Origin: Catenaria anguillulae PL171
Taxonomy: Eukaryota > Blastocladiomycota > Blastocladiomycetes > Blastocladiales > Catenariaceae
DNA: 64,000 bases
Direction: 5' to 3'
Assembly: GCA_002102555.1 (NCBI GenBank)
Contig: MCFL01000010.1
Span: 248,001-312,000, forward strand
Shown piece by piece: positions 11,965 to 26,825 of this stretch. The position numbers and the translations under genes are program-made. The notes below the pieces were generated by a model that did no database searches, had not been told where the DNA came from, and saw nothing but the letters and a program-made list of their open reading frames with translations. Each line of letters begins with the position of its first letter. Position 1 is the first letter of the stretch.

Positions 11965-12282
11965 CCGGAAATAGTCTGATGCATGCATGATGAGTGTGGG
12001 TAGTCTATTTGCATTGCTTGGTGGATGGCATCGAGGGCAATCAATCCATGGAATCAAGCAGTCGCGAATGCACGTGCAAAAACGCAACAACGGGTGGACG
12101 GAGGAAACAACAGACAAAACCGAAACATAGGAACTGAAAAGGTCAAAGACAAGCACGGAGATATTGATTGATGCAAGGAAAGGGTGACTGTACAGCAGCA
12201 CGCAGGGTGGCGATGACAACAGAGTGATGGTGGATGGCACAACAACAGAAAAGATCAAAAAAAAAAGGCAGAATGAAGCAAA
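11965..12282. other. 3' intergenic stretch between convergent genes
   Basis: About 320 bases between the stop of URC1 and the last codon of the kinase gene on the other strand. AT-richer than the genes, with an A-run near 12257; presumably two 3' UTRs. No ORF or RNA gene seen. Confidence 0.5.
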
Positions 12283-15502
<3,220 letters not shown>

Positions 15503-15506
<4 letters not shown>

Positions 15507-17161
15507 GCCTGCGGCCGCGTGCCCGGCCGACCCACTACCCCGCTTCTTGCCAACCTTGACGCCGCGGCCGCTGCCGTGTCCGACATGTAACCTTTGTCGA
15601 GCGCGTCCGCAACCACCTCCGAGCTCGACGGCACGCCTTGATCCACTGCCAGGCCCACGCTGTCACGCTCCTGCTCGGCCGCAAGCTTGAGCAACTTTTT
15701 CGCTGCCTTCTTCTTTCTCGCGCGCTTGACCATTTTTCTCGCCTTGCGCATCTCATCATCATCTGCCGACCTGGCCCTCGTCAACGCCAGCCTGGCCACA
15801 GGCCCAGATGGCGCAAATCCATCGAGGCCCGCCGAATGTGGCGGCGTATTGCCCGTGGACCACGCGCCGCTACCCCCTGTTCCCGCGGCCGCTGCCCCCT
15901 TTTCGTTGCCCGTGATCCCGGCAACGATGGTGGTTTCCACGTTCGAGTAGGCGCGGCCAACACGCTTAATGATCTTTGTGGTTTGATGCTTGACCTGCGA
16001 CAAACCCTTCTTCTTTGCCTTTTTCGCGGCGGCCGCGTCGTCAACCACAATGGGCACGCGTGTGCCGTCGGGACCAAGCGTAAACCGAATATGTGCGGCC
16101 GGCGCGCCCAAAGGCTCGTCAGCGGGCCCCGCGGCGTCATCGGGCTCGGCCTCGGAAAACACGCCTTGCTCGCGGTGCAGCGAAAGCGGCGGCACAAACG
16201 GGGGAAGCGTCGACGCAGACGACGTGAGCGTGCCGTTGGCATTGGCGTTGCCCAGCACGCGCGCGTCGGGCGCCGGCGCCGCCAATGACGGCGACATGTT
16301 TGGCGATGCCGGGTTGCGTGGAAACGACCCGGGCAGTTCTGACACTTGTGTCTCGGATCGAGGTCGCGGCGTTGTGGACCCATCATCATCGGCTGCCGCC
16401 GCGGGGCGTGTGGGTGCGGCCGACTCGTGCGTGTTGAATGCGAAAAACTCGGCCACGTGCGGTGCCATGCGTACTTTTTCCTCGTCAAACACAAACGCAA
16501 GGTACCGGTTGATTTTCGCGGTGCGTGTCAGAATGAGCGGCTCGGCGATCGAGCTGCCAAACAAGCGTTTGGGCGGAAACGACGGGAATCGGAGGTTGGG
16601 AAAGTGCTTTGTGAGTTTGTGGTCGAGCGCGAAAAACTCCGAGTAGCGTTTCCAGACGATCCAGGGCGTTGGACACAAGGGGGATGAGACGGTCACTTGG
16701 TACGCGGCGTACTTCTTGGAAGAAGAAGAGTTGGCGGCCGATGTTGAGGTTGATGCGGACGACAGCGAAAAGGAGGTGGACAGCGACGGGTTAGGGTGGT
16801 GCTTGTCGTCGCGGATCTCGTAGCCCGTGATTTGCGCTGTGCGGTAGTTGGGGCGAGAGGACGACGCGGCGGCGGTTGAGGGTGAGGTTGATGGAGCGAG
16901 CAGGCTGGAAGAGGCAGGCGAAAGCGCGTTGATGGGGAGCGACGGTCGGCGGTCGCGAGGTGGCAATGGCGGTGGGATGGGTGACTTGGCGGCCGTAGGT
17001 GCCACTGTTGAGGTGGTTGACGCGGCGGTGGCATCGAGGCTAGTCGTCGACCCGTTGGCAGTCAATTGGGTTGTTGCCGTTGTGGTTGTTGATGGCCGGA
17101 CCGCCAGCGTGAGGTCGATCGGCAGCTTGGGTCCTGCAGGTTGTCCGAACGGTGTACGCAA
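15503..17161 (-). CDS. PX-domain protein block, probably N-terminal half of PX-AGC kinase
   Basis: An open block of 552 codons. Low-complexity Ser/Thr/Pro-rich sequence precedes a PX phosphoinositide-binding domain: AAYQVTVSS, then [17 protein letters not shown] with the RYSEF lipid-contacting arginine, [13 protein letters not shown] with the Pro-rich loop, and [10 protein letters not shown] long linker follows, with a basic stretch [17 protein letters not shown]. The domain should recruit the protein to PI3P or related lipids on endosomes or vacuole. The block ends in a stop that overlaps the next open block (kinase) in a different frame, and its upstream frame likewise merges into the acidic block; no splice sites resolve either junction. 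A PX domain joined to an AGC kinase is the architecture of animal SGK3, which supports one gene 12283-18417. Confidence 0.7.
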
Positions 17162-18417
17162 TGCGTCGAGCGCAGACGTGACTGATGTGGTTTGCGCATC
17201 GGGACGTTGGTGGGCAAGGGCACAGGCGTGTCCGATTCTGGAATGACCGACAAGGTGGTTGGTGCCGAGACGGATGTGGGGAGAGTGGTTGGTAGCGACA
17301 TGGTACTTGCTGGTCGGACGCCCGTAGCAACAGCACGCGGCGGTGTCGAGGCAACATGATCTATGAGGTCGAGCGACGAGAGTCGGCCGGGGAGTGTGTC
17401 GGCTGTGAACGAAGGTGACAGGGGTGCAGCATCCGAGGTGGCTTCAGAAAGTGGGGATGGCGGTATGCTGTTGCTGAGGTGCACAGGAACAGGCGAGTGC
17501 GTGCGAACAGGTGGGTGGATAACGGCGGGGGTAACGTTGGGCGGCAGCTCAACATCATCCAACGGATCTTCGTCCTCGTCCTCTTCGTACTCGGTCAACT
17601 GGTCCAAGTCTGAATCGTCGGTCAACTCCTCTGCATCTGTATCGTCGTCGTCGTCATCATCCTCCTCCTCCTCTTCATCATCATCATCGTCGTCCGAGGC
17701 TTCCTCGTCGGTTGTTGTCGCTGGATACTCGTCTGACAAGGCGTGCATTTGTTGCATGAGGGAATCGGCAAGTAGACCCAGCTGGTACTCAACGTCCTCG
17801 TCGGCAATTTCTGAATCGTCGTCGTCCTCATCGTCCTCATCATCAAGTTCTGAATCCAAGTCATCGGCGTCCGACTCGTCGTCGTCGACATCATCGTCCG
17901 TGGTCGATCCAACGCCCGACTCCTCATCCGCGCTCAACACAAGCGCAAACTCTGGATTGACTTGGCGCACGCCGGCGGCTTGGCGGCGGAGCTTCTTATT
18001 GATGGACGCTGCGGTTTTGAGCGACTGAGATGACGCCGACGGGTTGAGGGCGAGGAACGAGGGCGGCGCGCTGGGGATAAACTGGACGCGGCGATTCGGA
18101 CCGCCGGCCGTGGGCGTGGCCGTGCCTGTACCCGTCGAGGTGGCTGAGGCGGCGGCAGGTGAGGAGGGTGCGTCGTGGAAGGAGGCGGCGTCCGAATGGT
18201 CCATGGACGAGCGAGCAGACGAGGCGGCCGAGGCGTCTGCGGGTGCCGCTGGCGAAGAGGACGATGGGAGGTGAGGTGGGGCCGAGGCAGCCGAGGCGGT
18301 CGAGTCGAGCGAGGGTCTGAGTGGCTGAATGGGGTGGGATGGTTGTGCGGCCACGGGCGGTGGCGGTGGCGGACTCGGGTTGGAGTCGGCAGTTTCTGAG
18401 CGAGTGGTGGCCATCAT
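17062..18417 (-). CDS. Acidic low-complexity block, probable N-terminus of PX-kinase gene
   Basis: Starts at the ATG-ATG-GCC-ACC at 18417 (an upstream in-frame ATG at 18507 exists). It is rich in Pro, Ser and Ala, then has a strongly acidic tract around 17600-17900 with runs of Asp and Glu encoded by GAT/GAC/GAG repeats, then a Thr/Pro/Ser-rich linker. The only folded-looking piece is VEYQLGLLADSLMQQMHALS within the acidic tract. The frame is lost near 17160-17200, where the PX frame becomes the better coding frame; one missing base would join them. No known domain. It could be a separate gene, but the spacing (overlap with the next block) argues against that. Confidence 0.5.
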   Translation of the reverse strand: MMATTRSETADSNPSPPPPPPVAAQPSHPIQPLRPSLDSTASAASAPPHLPSSSSPAAPADASAASSARSSMDHSDAASFHDAPSSPAAASATSTGTGTATPTAGGPNRRVQFIPSAPPSFLALNPSASSQSLKTAASINKKLRRQAAGVRQVNPEFALVLSADEESGVGSTTDDDVDDDESDADDLDSELDDEDDEDDDDSEIADEDVEYQLGLLADSLMQQMHALSDEYPATTTDEEASDDDDDDEEEEEDDDDDDDTDAEELTDDSDLDQLTEYEEDEDEDPLDDVELPPNVTPAVIHPPVRTHSPVPVHLSNSIPPSPLSEATSDAAPLSPSFTADTLPGRLSSLDLIDHVASTPPRAVATGVRPASTMSLPTTLPTSVSAPTTLSVIPESDTPVPLPTNVPMRKPHQSRLRSTHCVHRSDNLQDPSCRSTSRWRSGHQQPQRQQPN

Positions 18418-18903
18418 GACATGATTCAATTTCGATTGCATAGACTTGGACGTTTCTGTTTGGATAAGTCCATGTAAATAGGATGGTGAGGATCGTATCG
18501 TCTTCACGTTAGCGCACTGACATCATACCGTTGGATTATGCATCGTACAGTGAGCGCATAGAGAGCGACGGAGAGCGGTTCGGTTCGGTTCGGTTCGCTT
18601 GTCCTGGGCTGCAGTGGGGCTCGTGAGCTGGTGAGCAGGAGCCGGACGCCATGATTGCCATTGTCCAAGTTTTCAGTGTGGCCATTGCTGAGCTTTGTGA
18701 GCCGAGGGCGCCACACGAGCACTGAGCACTGAGCAAGTTTCTGGAACCAACATTCGAGGCTTGTGTTCCAGAACCCTTCCACACACCTTCCAGACGCGTC
18801 GTCCACGTTCAACACCAGCAATAACCGTCTTTCAAAGTTAACTTCTTCCTCCGCTCATCATCATCATCTTCCCACCACCAACACATCCATGAGAACACAA
18901 ACA
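18418..18903. promoter_or_regulatory. Divergent intergenic region, PX-kinase and ribokinase
   Basis: Nearly 490 bases between divergent starts. A tandem GGTTC-type repeat (three GGTTC units at about 18578-18598) is the only structure seen. No coding signal beyond short shadows. Confidence 0.4.
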
Positions 18904-19989
18904 ATGGCCCAAGTCTTCACCATCGGCTCTATCAACGTCGATGACGTCTACCGCCTCCGCCAAATCGTTTCTCCGGGCGAAACCGCGGCCGCCTACGCCA
19001 AATCCACTTTTCCGGGAGGCAAAGGCGCCAACCAATCCGTCGCCGTTGCCCGCGGCCTTGGCCTCGGTGGCTCATCGCCCGCAACTACGGCCGCCGTCTA
19101 CCATGTCGGCATGATCAACAAGGCAGACGGCCAATGGATCGCCGACCTCATGCACGCTTCGGGTGTCAAGACCGATTTGCTTGCACACACGCCTGTCGAA
19201 GGCGATGCTGCCGCCACGGGGACAGGCAGGGCCATCATTCAAGTCGCTGCGTCGGGCGAAAACGCAATCATCTTGTATCCGGGTGCCAACCACTTGCTCG
19301 ATCCGGACGTGCACTTTCCATCCCAAGAGCTGCTCGATCGCCAAGCCGGACATGCTTTCTTCCTGTTTCAAAACGAAATCTCAAACGGACCCGCATTCCT
19401 GCGCAAGGCCAAGTCGGCCGCAACACGCACAAATGCCCGTGGCCGCCGCCGCGGGACCGTCGTGTTCAACCCTGCACCGTGCACGCCCTCGCTCGCTTCC
19501 GAGTTTGATTTGGCGCTAGTCGACATCTTGATTGTCAACGAGGGCGAACTAGACACCTTGACTGTATCGCTCGGCATCACGGCCGCATCCGGGTGGCAAG
19601 CAAAGTTGCTATCCATTCTTGCTCGGTTTCCAAGCATTGCCATTGCCATCGTCACGCTCGGCAGCAAAGGCGCAGGCATTCTCGCGCAAGGCCGCAGTGC
19701 ACCCACGCTTGTTCCCTCGTTGAACATCTATCCGGTGGACACGACGGGTGCTGGAGATACGTTTGTGGGGTTTTTTGTTGCGGGGCTTGTGCGACGCGCA
19801 GTCGAGGTGGGCGATTTGATGGCCAACACTCAAGAAGCCGAGAGCGTGTGGGATGCCGTTGTGGGTGCCGTCAAGGTTGCAGCAGCGGCAGCGGCAGTTG
19901 CGTGCGAGAGAGAGGGGGCCATGTCGGGGATTCCCATGTTGGAGGAGGTAGAGGAACGCATCCGGTTTAGCGACGAGCACTCACGTTGA
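18904..19989 (+). CDS. Ribokinase (PfkB family)
   Basis: Single exon, 361 residues from the ATG at 18904 (an in-frame ATG 15 bases upstream is less likely). The PfkB layout is complete: the N-terminal substrate motif FTIGSINVDDVYRL, the GG-K-G-A-N-Q loop (FPGGKGANQSVAVARG) that binds ribose, ENAIILYPGAN, VFNPAP, ILIVNEGEL, then VTLGSKGAGI and the signature VDTTGAGDTFVGFF, with Asp285 as the predicted catalytic base in the anion hole. It phosphorylates D-ribose at O5 with ATP, feeding salvage ribose into the pentose phosphate pathway in the cytosol. Length and motif order match ribokinases rather than adenosine kinase or fructokinase. Confidence 0.93.
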   Translation: MAQVFTIGSINVDDVYRLRQIVSPGETAAAYAKSTFPGGKGANQSVAVARGLGLGGSSPATTAAVYHVGMINKADGQWIADLMHASGVKTDLLAHTPVEGDAAATGTGRAIIQVAASGENAIILYPGANHLLDPDVHFPSQELLDRQAGHAFFLFQNEISNGPAFLRKAKSAATRTNARGRRRGTVVFNPAPCTPSLASEFDLALVDILIVNEGELDTLTVSLGITAASGWQAKLLSILARFPSIAIAIVTLGSKGAGILAQGRSAPTLVPSLNIYPVDTTGAGDTFVGFFVAGLVRRAVEVGDLMANTQEAESVWDAVVGAVKVAAAAAAVACEREGAMSGIPMLEEVEERIRFSDEHSR

Positions 19990-20612
19990 GCCTTTCCAGT
20001 TGCCTCTAATACAAGCGCGGATGACGGCTTCGGCGGTGTTATGCTGCATCCTGCCTGCCACTTTCCCTGCATTTCCACACCCGCGTCCGATGCGCACGTC
20101 GGCCGACTCTGGCTAGCTTCGCCACGCGAGTTCAGTCTGACTTCACCGCCCAACTCGTCGAGAAACTCAGCCGGGACGAATGACAGTCAGCAGACCCACC
20201 TGCAAACAGTGCCAGGTTTGACACCCTTTTCGCGAGCGACGTAAGTTCGTTATTGTCAGCGTTCGACGAACTGTCTCATGCACTTTACATCGAACTTGCC
20301 CGTTTCAAGTTGGACATGAGTGCAGCGGCAAACAAAATCAACGCCACGAATTCGCGCACGCTCTCGCGTACAAGGGCCGCCCGAAATCATATGATGCGCT
20401 CCTGTCCAACTTCTTCCGTGTCCAAACGTGTAAATGGCCGATTGTACGTTCGGCCATTCAGGGCCCGGGTATCATCGCGAAAAGCCACCGTCCTCGCCGT
20501 GGATACATAAACCCCTGACGCCCCCGTCATTCCATCCTCCCGACGGGTCTCCTTTCGCGTGTCTCTGGTGTCTCACACTCCAGCACATCTCCTCCATAGA
20601 CCTCGACTCAAC
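19990..20612. other. Intergenic, no gene seen
   Basis: About 620 bases between ribokinase and the first tandem paralogue. Short open frames exist but none looks like protein. It probably holds the ribokinase 3' UTR and the promoter of the next gene; CATAAACCCC near 20507 is a weak TATA-like candidate about 100 bases before the next start. Confidence 0.4.
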
Positions 20613-22817
20613 ATGGCTAACCCAGAAGGTGACTTTTTTCAGAGCTCTTTGTCGCAGCCGTCCTCACCGACCATGACGGTGGTGTCCGGTGGCGTCACTG
20701 AGCTCGAAGATCTGTCCCTCCAGTCGGGCGCCGTTGTTTCGCAAACTCCTCCCGCGGCTAGTACTCATTCTGCTGCCACAGCCACTTCTCCTGCTTTCCC
20801 CTCCGTGTCGGCCGAGCTTCCCATGCCCGCATCTCCCGCGCCCCCTGCGGCTGTACGATGACTCATTCATTCAGCGCCTCTGCGCACGCCGCGTCTTCAT
20901 GTCCAACCGACGGGGCGCGCCCTGACCAGCTACCTTTGGCTGCATCCTCACCTCGTGAATTAATGTTTCTCGTCACCGTCTGCTTTGATCATCCACTCAT
21001 ATGCTGTCCCTACAACATCGCTTCAATAGATGGAACAAATTGTCCTCGGACACGCTAGCCAAGGTCCCGCCGTTCAAGTTGAGGGCGCCGACAGCCCATA
21101 CAGTTTCGATTCTGGGCGTTTCGCGGAGACCAACAGGGCGATGGGCCGAGGCCCAACTGGCCCAGGTTTGCCCGATCACCGTGCCAAATTTGACAACCGC
21201 TTCCGGCCACGGTTGACGGTGAGTGGATCCGAGTTCCAAAGGAAGCTCATGCCGGCGTACTTCCCGCTGTCAAGGTATCCGCGGCCCGAGGTCCCCAACA
21301 CGGCCAGTCCGTCCGTCTCCAAGGTCGAGGTCGAGGTCGAGTTGACGTTGGACGTGATCAACTTTACGGTCAAAAAGTACAAGTCGATTCAGCCGCCCCG
21401 GCGCGTCGTTCTTCATGGTGTGTCTGCCTTGCTGCGGCGTCGTCCCGAACGGATCGCGGTCGTGCTGGGAGAAGTCATCAACATCGAGCCAGGCAATTAC
21501 AAGGCCACCTTGACGGCCGATGGTGAGCGGGTGGGCAACTGTACGTACATGTGTTGCCTCTTTGACAAGCTGTCACACACTCATCGATTCAGCGCCCGAA
21601 CAGTCCCCAAACGAATTCACATTCGCCATACCCGTGGAAACGAGGCCAAGCGCAGCAGCAAGCGCACGAGCCCATACCACCGCCCGGATTCCCCGTCGTC
21701 TTCGCCCCGTTCTCGTAGACGCCGTCAGACCACCACGTCACCGGCCAGCGTTGAAGCGTCGCCGGATCAGTTTCCAAACTGGTTCTCGCCTGCCAGCTCG
21801 GCCACCGCTTCATCTAGTGCTCATTCTTCGCCAAACATATCGCATCTTGACCTTCCCAACACCCTCGCTGGGTTTCCCACTAATCTCGGTTCACTCGACA
21901 TGTCGATCTCTCAAAGCGACACCAACATGCTTCCTCATACTCAGGTGCCCTCGGTGGCCGTTATTCAGAACCCTTCACCGACTTCGAGCTGGGTCCAGCA
22001 CACCAGTGCATCGCCTGAAATTACCAGGTCGTATGCTATCAATGCTCATTCCGCGCCTATGCAACCACCGACGACTGTGGCCCCTCCCACTCCTATTTCG
22101 ATTGTTGCCGCTCTCAATGTCCTCCACCAAGTCGGCCTCATCGCAGTCCCTTCTTCGTCTGTATCAGCGCCCGCGCCCATGCAACCCGTCCTGCCGACTG
22201 TGGCGGCTCAAGTTCCTGGCCATACCACCTCGATTCCCATGGTCTCCATGTTCGCCCAGCCGCAGCAGTCGTCTGCATCCGGTCCTTTTGATAACTCTGC
22301 CGGCTACCGAACGCTTATCCCGGGACCTTCGTACACGAACATGGTTGCGACCCCAAGTCTCGCGCAATTGTCATCAAACCCGGCGCTGGCGTCCATGCCC
22401 ATCCCCGCCCCACCAGCGGTTCTGCAGGAACAAGCGGCGCCATCCATGGACGGTAACGAGGTTTCGCGTTTGCTCGAATCAGCCAGTCCCTCGTCCACAA
22501 GTTTCAGTCTTCCCGTCCTGTATCCAAATGTGCCCGTGTCTCCTGACTCCAGCATGACCATGGCAGCGTCCGACTATGCTGTGCAAGCATGGCCGCCGCA
22601 AGCATCCGCATCACTCGATCCCGCGTCCGGCTTTGAGGATCCGTTCAGCTCGGCACCGTCGTCGCCCACCGCCCAGCCGGATGACACAGAGTATCTGGAT
22701 TGGAGTTTCCTTGAGCAGCAAACATCGGCGGCTGGCCTTGACGTGTCTACGGGTGATCGCGAGTATCAAGGCAGGTTGTATGCCGGGTTCAGTACTCGTT
22801 CGCAACAACAGGGTTGA
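20613..22817 (+). CDS. Tandem paralogue A, unrecognised conserved core, possible regulator
   Basis: Three exons (20613-20852, 21030-21540, 21604-22817) join in frame to 654 residues. The core is shared with the gene at 24194-26128: RGPTGPGLPDHRAKFDNRF near residue 120, a predicted beta-rich segment (VEVEVELTLDVINFTVKKY, RIAVVLGEVINIEPGNYKA), then GNFPKRIHIRHTRGNEAKR followed by a basic Ser/Arg tract and a long Ser/Pro/Thr/Gln-rich tail ending in an acidic patch (DDTEYLDWSFLEQ). The layout of folded core, basic tract, disordered tail and acidic aromatic end looks like a transcription factor with an activation domain, but I recognise no named domain. Choosing the acceptor at 21603 is what restores the shared NFP motif. 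Confidence 0.7.
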
Positions 22818-24193
22818 TGGGCCGTTGAACGTTGTTGCTGTCGGAGTTGTGTTGCTAAGTGTGTCTTTGTTGTTTTTGCTTGTGTTTGTGCTCTCTCACA
22901 CCTTCACCACCATTCGCATGATCGTCTTTTTCCCCGTTCATTTGTATCCCTTCCCCTTATCCGCCGTCTCCGCGTGATCGTCCTCTCATGCCTTTCTTTG
23001 CGCTTCCTAGACCAGTTTGCCAACACATTGTTGCAAACGTGGCAGAGGTGCAAAGATTGGCTTGTCGGGAGGGTCAAGTGGAGATCAATGATTTTGTGTC
23101 TTGACCCATTTGTTTCGCTTTTTGCCTCGTTGCTGAATGTTTTCGTTTCGCCAATCTACATTTCTTATCCACAATCATAATAGTGATGTGCAAGCTGATG
23201 TTCTAGTTTTTGCATGCGTTGTTCTGTTAATAAATGGCTGGTCAGGTCGACATCTTTCACTCACAATGCAAACATGACAACGTGTCTGACGTTTGTCTCA
23301 ACAGCCATGTCTTACAATGATCAATGCTCCCTTAACTGCCCCGTCTTGCGCGACCCCTTTTCGGCGAGGGCGGGTTGTCAACCAAACCTGCCCTTACATG
23401 AGAGCAGAACTTATCTCGGACTGAGATTGGCACACTGGGACCTAGCATGCGTGCTGGGACGGTTGAGATATCTGATGAGCCAGGCAAAGGCGACCCGTCC
23501 AAAGCCACCTTCATCTTCGTCTTGCAATGCAATACGTAAAATGGGTGTCTGGTTATCAGTGTACATCACACATTGGCCGAATGTCCACCTCAGCCGTCAA
23601 AGGTCGGCACAAACTCTTCCGGCGGCATTTCATGTCAATCCGCAATGGCCCACGATCATTCCCAGGCACACGGCGAGCGGCTCACTGCAACCGAAAACCC
23701 TCTGTCCAAACGAAACCGATCCTGATTGGTCGTTCCAGTCGCTTGGGGGGTAAAACGTATGTAGGTACACCTATCCCAAGGCAGAGTACGAAGACGTTGC
23801 TCGGGCCCATTCGCCGCCAGGCCTAGGCGGCGTGCGGGCCGTGTCCTGGGGCACGCACGGTGTGTTTCAAGCTGGCCTCGTGGGCTCCTTGTGAAAGCGC
23901 ACCGGCAAACAAAATACATATACCTATGTATTCACACGCCCACCATGGGCTATGGACATTGTCAAACCACTGCCGAATGGGCGCCACATCATTCGATCCG
24001 ACGCCTCCCATAGCCGCCATTCACAGTAGAGTGTGAGCTCTGCTGTCGTCCTTGACAAAAAGTACATAAACCTCGGACGCACCCCACCTCCTCCCTCCCT
24101 CTCTCGAAGGTTCTGTGTAGAGCTAATAGTATAAAGCGAGTAAAAGGCTTAGTAAAAGGTACAGAGAGTGTAATACCGTATTCGTAACCTAAA
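22818..24193. other. Intergenic region between tandem paralogues
   Basis: Nearly 1.4 kb. The first half is T-rich, as expected of a 3' UTR. The ORFs that cross it (about 23214-23826) lack coding character. No RNA gene, repeat or element terminus was found; it should also contain the promoter of paralogue B. Confidence 0.45.
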
Positions 24194-26128
24194 ATGGCTT
24201 CCTCCTCCAACTCGACCAATGGTGCACCCAATGTCCCTCCTGTGCCGCCGCCGGCGCCCAATGTCGCTCAGGTATGTTCCCCCATGCCGTTTGCCATATG
24301 TAGCCCTCTTCTCAGTGCCTCCTGCCGCGCATTTCCGTTGTTCCTCCGTCCCCTCCGCCATTAGCGAGGCTAACAATGCGCCCCTCGCCTGTCTTCCTTA
24401 CTTCACCTTCACCCACGCCAGCAACCACACACGATTGACTTGGTACCATTGGAAACGGCCCAGCCGTCCGACGATGTATACGACGTTCTCGCTTCCGTGG
24501 AAACGGAACCCAGTCTGATTACCGCCGTCAACAACGCTCGCGGGACGGGCCCCGAGCGTGTGGGTCGTCCGGATCACCGAGCTAAGCTCGGCCACGACAG
24601 GCTCTTGAATGTCAAGGCTCGGGAAAACAGAGAGATCTGGCTCGCGATGTTCCCCTTTTGGTACTCGAGGTCGGCCGCCAGTGGCCAGGGTGCTCGTTTC
24701 AAGATCCGTTGTACTTTGAAGCTGCACGGCCCGATCAACCACAAAACTGCTCCCGCCCAAGAATTAACCTTCACCCACAAGGTCAGGACTATCGAAGATT
24801 TGCACCAGGAGATTCATTTGCGATTGGACAAAGTTGTTTTGGAGCTCGGCTTTTACGATGCCGAGCTGATTGTCAACGGCCTGCCTGTTGCCAATTGTAC
24901 GTCCGACACTTGTCCGAAACGCGTCATGCCATTCACACTCACATCATGTCCACCAGTCCCGGCTCAGATCCGTGTCAAGCACGCCAGACATGATGGCCAA
25001 AAGAGTCGGAAGGGCAGGGGCACTCGCGCGCAAGACAATCGCGGCCCGTCCAACTTGAAGCGCTCGTCTCGCCCCAAGTCGAAAACGAATCGTCGTCCCC
25101 GCCGTGCCCGCGCGTCGCTGTCGGTTAGCCCTTTCCCGAGTTCTGGCTATGACTCGTCGACTTCGGCCGAAATGCCCTTGGCCGGCGCCGGCGCTGCTGT
25201 CAGCACCTCGAGCTCGTCGGCCTCTTTGGTGTCGTCGTCGGCCTCGTCCCAAGTCCACAACATGGCGTATGGTATCTTTCCGCAACTCGCGCCACCGTCG
25301 ACCATGTCATTGACTCAACAAGGAAATGCCGCCGCGCTTGGACCGGGCTCTGCGATGGGCACCCCTGTCTCGACGCCGCCCATGGACCCGTCCACGCCCT
25401 TGCCGTTCTTGACGGAGCAGCAGCTTTCCCAGATTTGGCCCGGCCATGCCGGTGTCGTGAGCGCAGCCCCGATTCCGACCATCGCAGCTGCCCCTGCTCC
25501 CAATGTTATCCCGTTGGCGTCGGCGGCCCAACCAGGCGTGTCGGACTGGAGCTTGGCCATGAGTCCGCCGTTCTACGGTTTCCAACAAGGTGGTCCCGCG
25601 CCAATTGGTGCAATGCAAATTTCGGCGAACGCGCCCCAGTCCCCATTCACGGCCATGCCCAACAACTTGCTCTTTGCCGGTGTCCAGTGGCAAGCACCTC
25701 TGCCCATGGCCTTGAACACCGTGCCGTTGCCGGCGGGCCCGGGGCCCGTGCCCTTCTACTGGCCCATCAACGCCCAGCCGGCTGCTCTCCAGGTGCCGTT
25801 GGCCCAGCTGGAGCCTGCCCAGGTGCCCGCGTCGGCCGCCACGACCGTGTCCGGCTCGTCCAGCCCCGTCCCCAGTCTTGAGTCGTTCTATTCCGTGCCC
25901 GAGTATTGGCCGTCCGTCCCCACGCCTCAAGGTCACACCCCGCCGTTGCCGCCGACGTACTTGATGCCTCCTTCGCCCTCGTTGGCCGAACTGTTCGATG
26001 ATGCCCTCAACCTGGACGACGAGCCGCTGGCGATTGACTCGATGGATGCACAAGATGACGACAACGGCGCGAACGGATCGGCGGATGCCGACGACGACCT
26101 CATGGCCTTTCTGCTGCATCAAGATTGA
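24194..26128 (+). CDS. Tandem paralogue B, unrecognised conserved core, possible regulator
   Basis: Three exons (24194-24271, 24422-24896, 24957-26128) join in frame to 574 residues. It shares with paralogue A the block RGTGPERVGRPDHRAKLG, a beta-rich middle (FKIRCTLKLHGPIN, VVLELGFYDAELIVNGLPV), the NFPAQIRVKHARHDGQKSR motif that straddles the last intron at the same position and phase, a Lys/Arg-rich tract (SRPKSKTNRRPRRARAS) and a Pro/Ala/Ser-rich tail that ends strongly acidic (SADADDDLMAFLLHQD). The conserved intron position shows descent by duplication. Function unknown; a DNA-binding regulator is a guess from composition only. The two proteins differ widely outside the core, so the duplication is old. 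Confidence 0.7.
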
Positions 26129-26825
26129 TCTTACAGTCGACGATTACGTATTTCACACCTCCTTTCTCCTCCTAAGTATTCCTATTTCCAAGTGACAAGT
26201 TTGACGGCGGCCGACGGCGATAAAGTGCCTGTGTGGCGAATGTGTTTGGTGTAACAGATTTTGCATGCCACCGAGCTGGACCCAATACCCTCTCGCAAAA
26301 ATAATACGAAGGGATTGGGTTCAGACTTGTGCGACCATGCCGTTGATTTAGATCTATGATGCTCCTGCCTCCCATTTATGCGCATGGAGTCCTTGAGTTG
26401 CTTTGTGTTGTCCTTTTTCTTTTGTGTCTCAATTTGCTTTCCATTTCTCTTTTTTTTTTCAGTTCATTCAGTTCGATCGTGTGCTCAGTGTCTTTCACTG
26501 TTGCTCTCAAGTTGTTTCGTTTTCTTTTCATTTTCTAGTTCACACCTGTTCCGGTTGTTTCCATCCTGTTTTGTAAGAAAAGCCTGTAAACCTCAAAAAA
26601 AAAGTTTTTGTTTTTCGTTCACCATATTCTTGTCCATGGCAAGCTGCCTTGATGGATGTGATCGGTGCTTGGCGCACTGGGGTCGCAAGCGACTCGGAGT
26701 AAGCATGGCAAACTATTATGTTTACATGTCAAGAAAAGTGTTGCGCAATCACTAACCGTGACGGACATGGGATGCGGTAGGGTACATGAGAGCAACAGTC
26801 CAGCTCACAACCAGCCGGCGTTGAC
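26129..26825. other. 3' intergenic stretch between convergent genes
   Basis: About 700 bases rich in T and A homopolymers (T-runs near 26450, A-run near 26595), between the stop codons of paralogue B and the carrier. Typical of two 3' UTRs; no gene seen. Confidence 0.5.

Noticed and set aside
17363-18028. Long serine-rich open frame on the plus strand
   Set aside because: It is the antisense of the Asp/Glu-coding GAT/GAC/GAG tract of the kinase gene; TCN-rich complement gives poly-Ser automatically.
23214-23826. Two overlapping open frames between the tandem paralogues
   Set aside because: No motif, mixed composition and no intron structure; read as intergenic.
25307-26122. 271-codon minus-strand frame opposite paralogue B
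   Set aside because: Arg/Gly/His-rich shadow of the Pro/Ala-rich C-terminal tail; no motifs.
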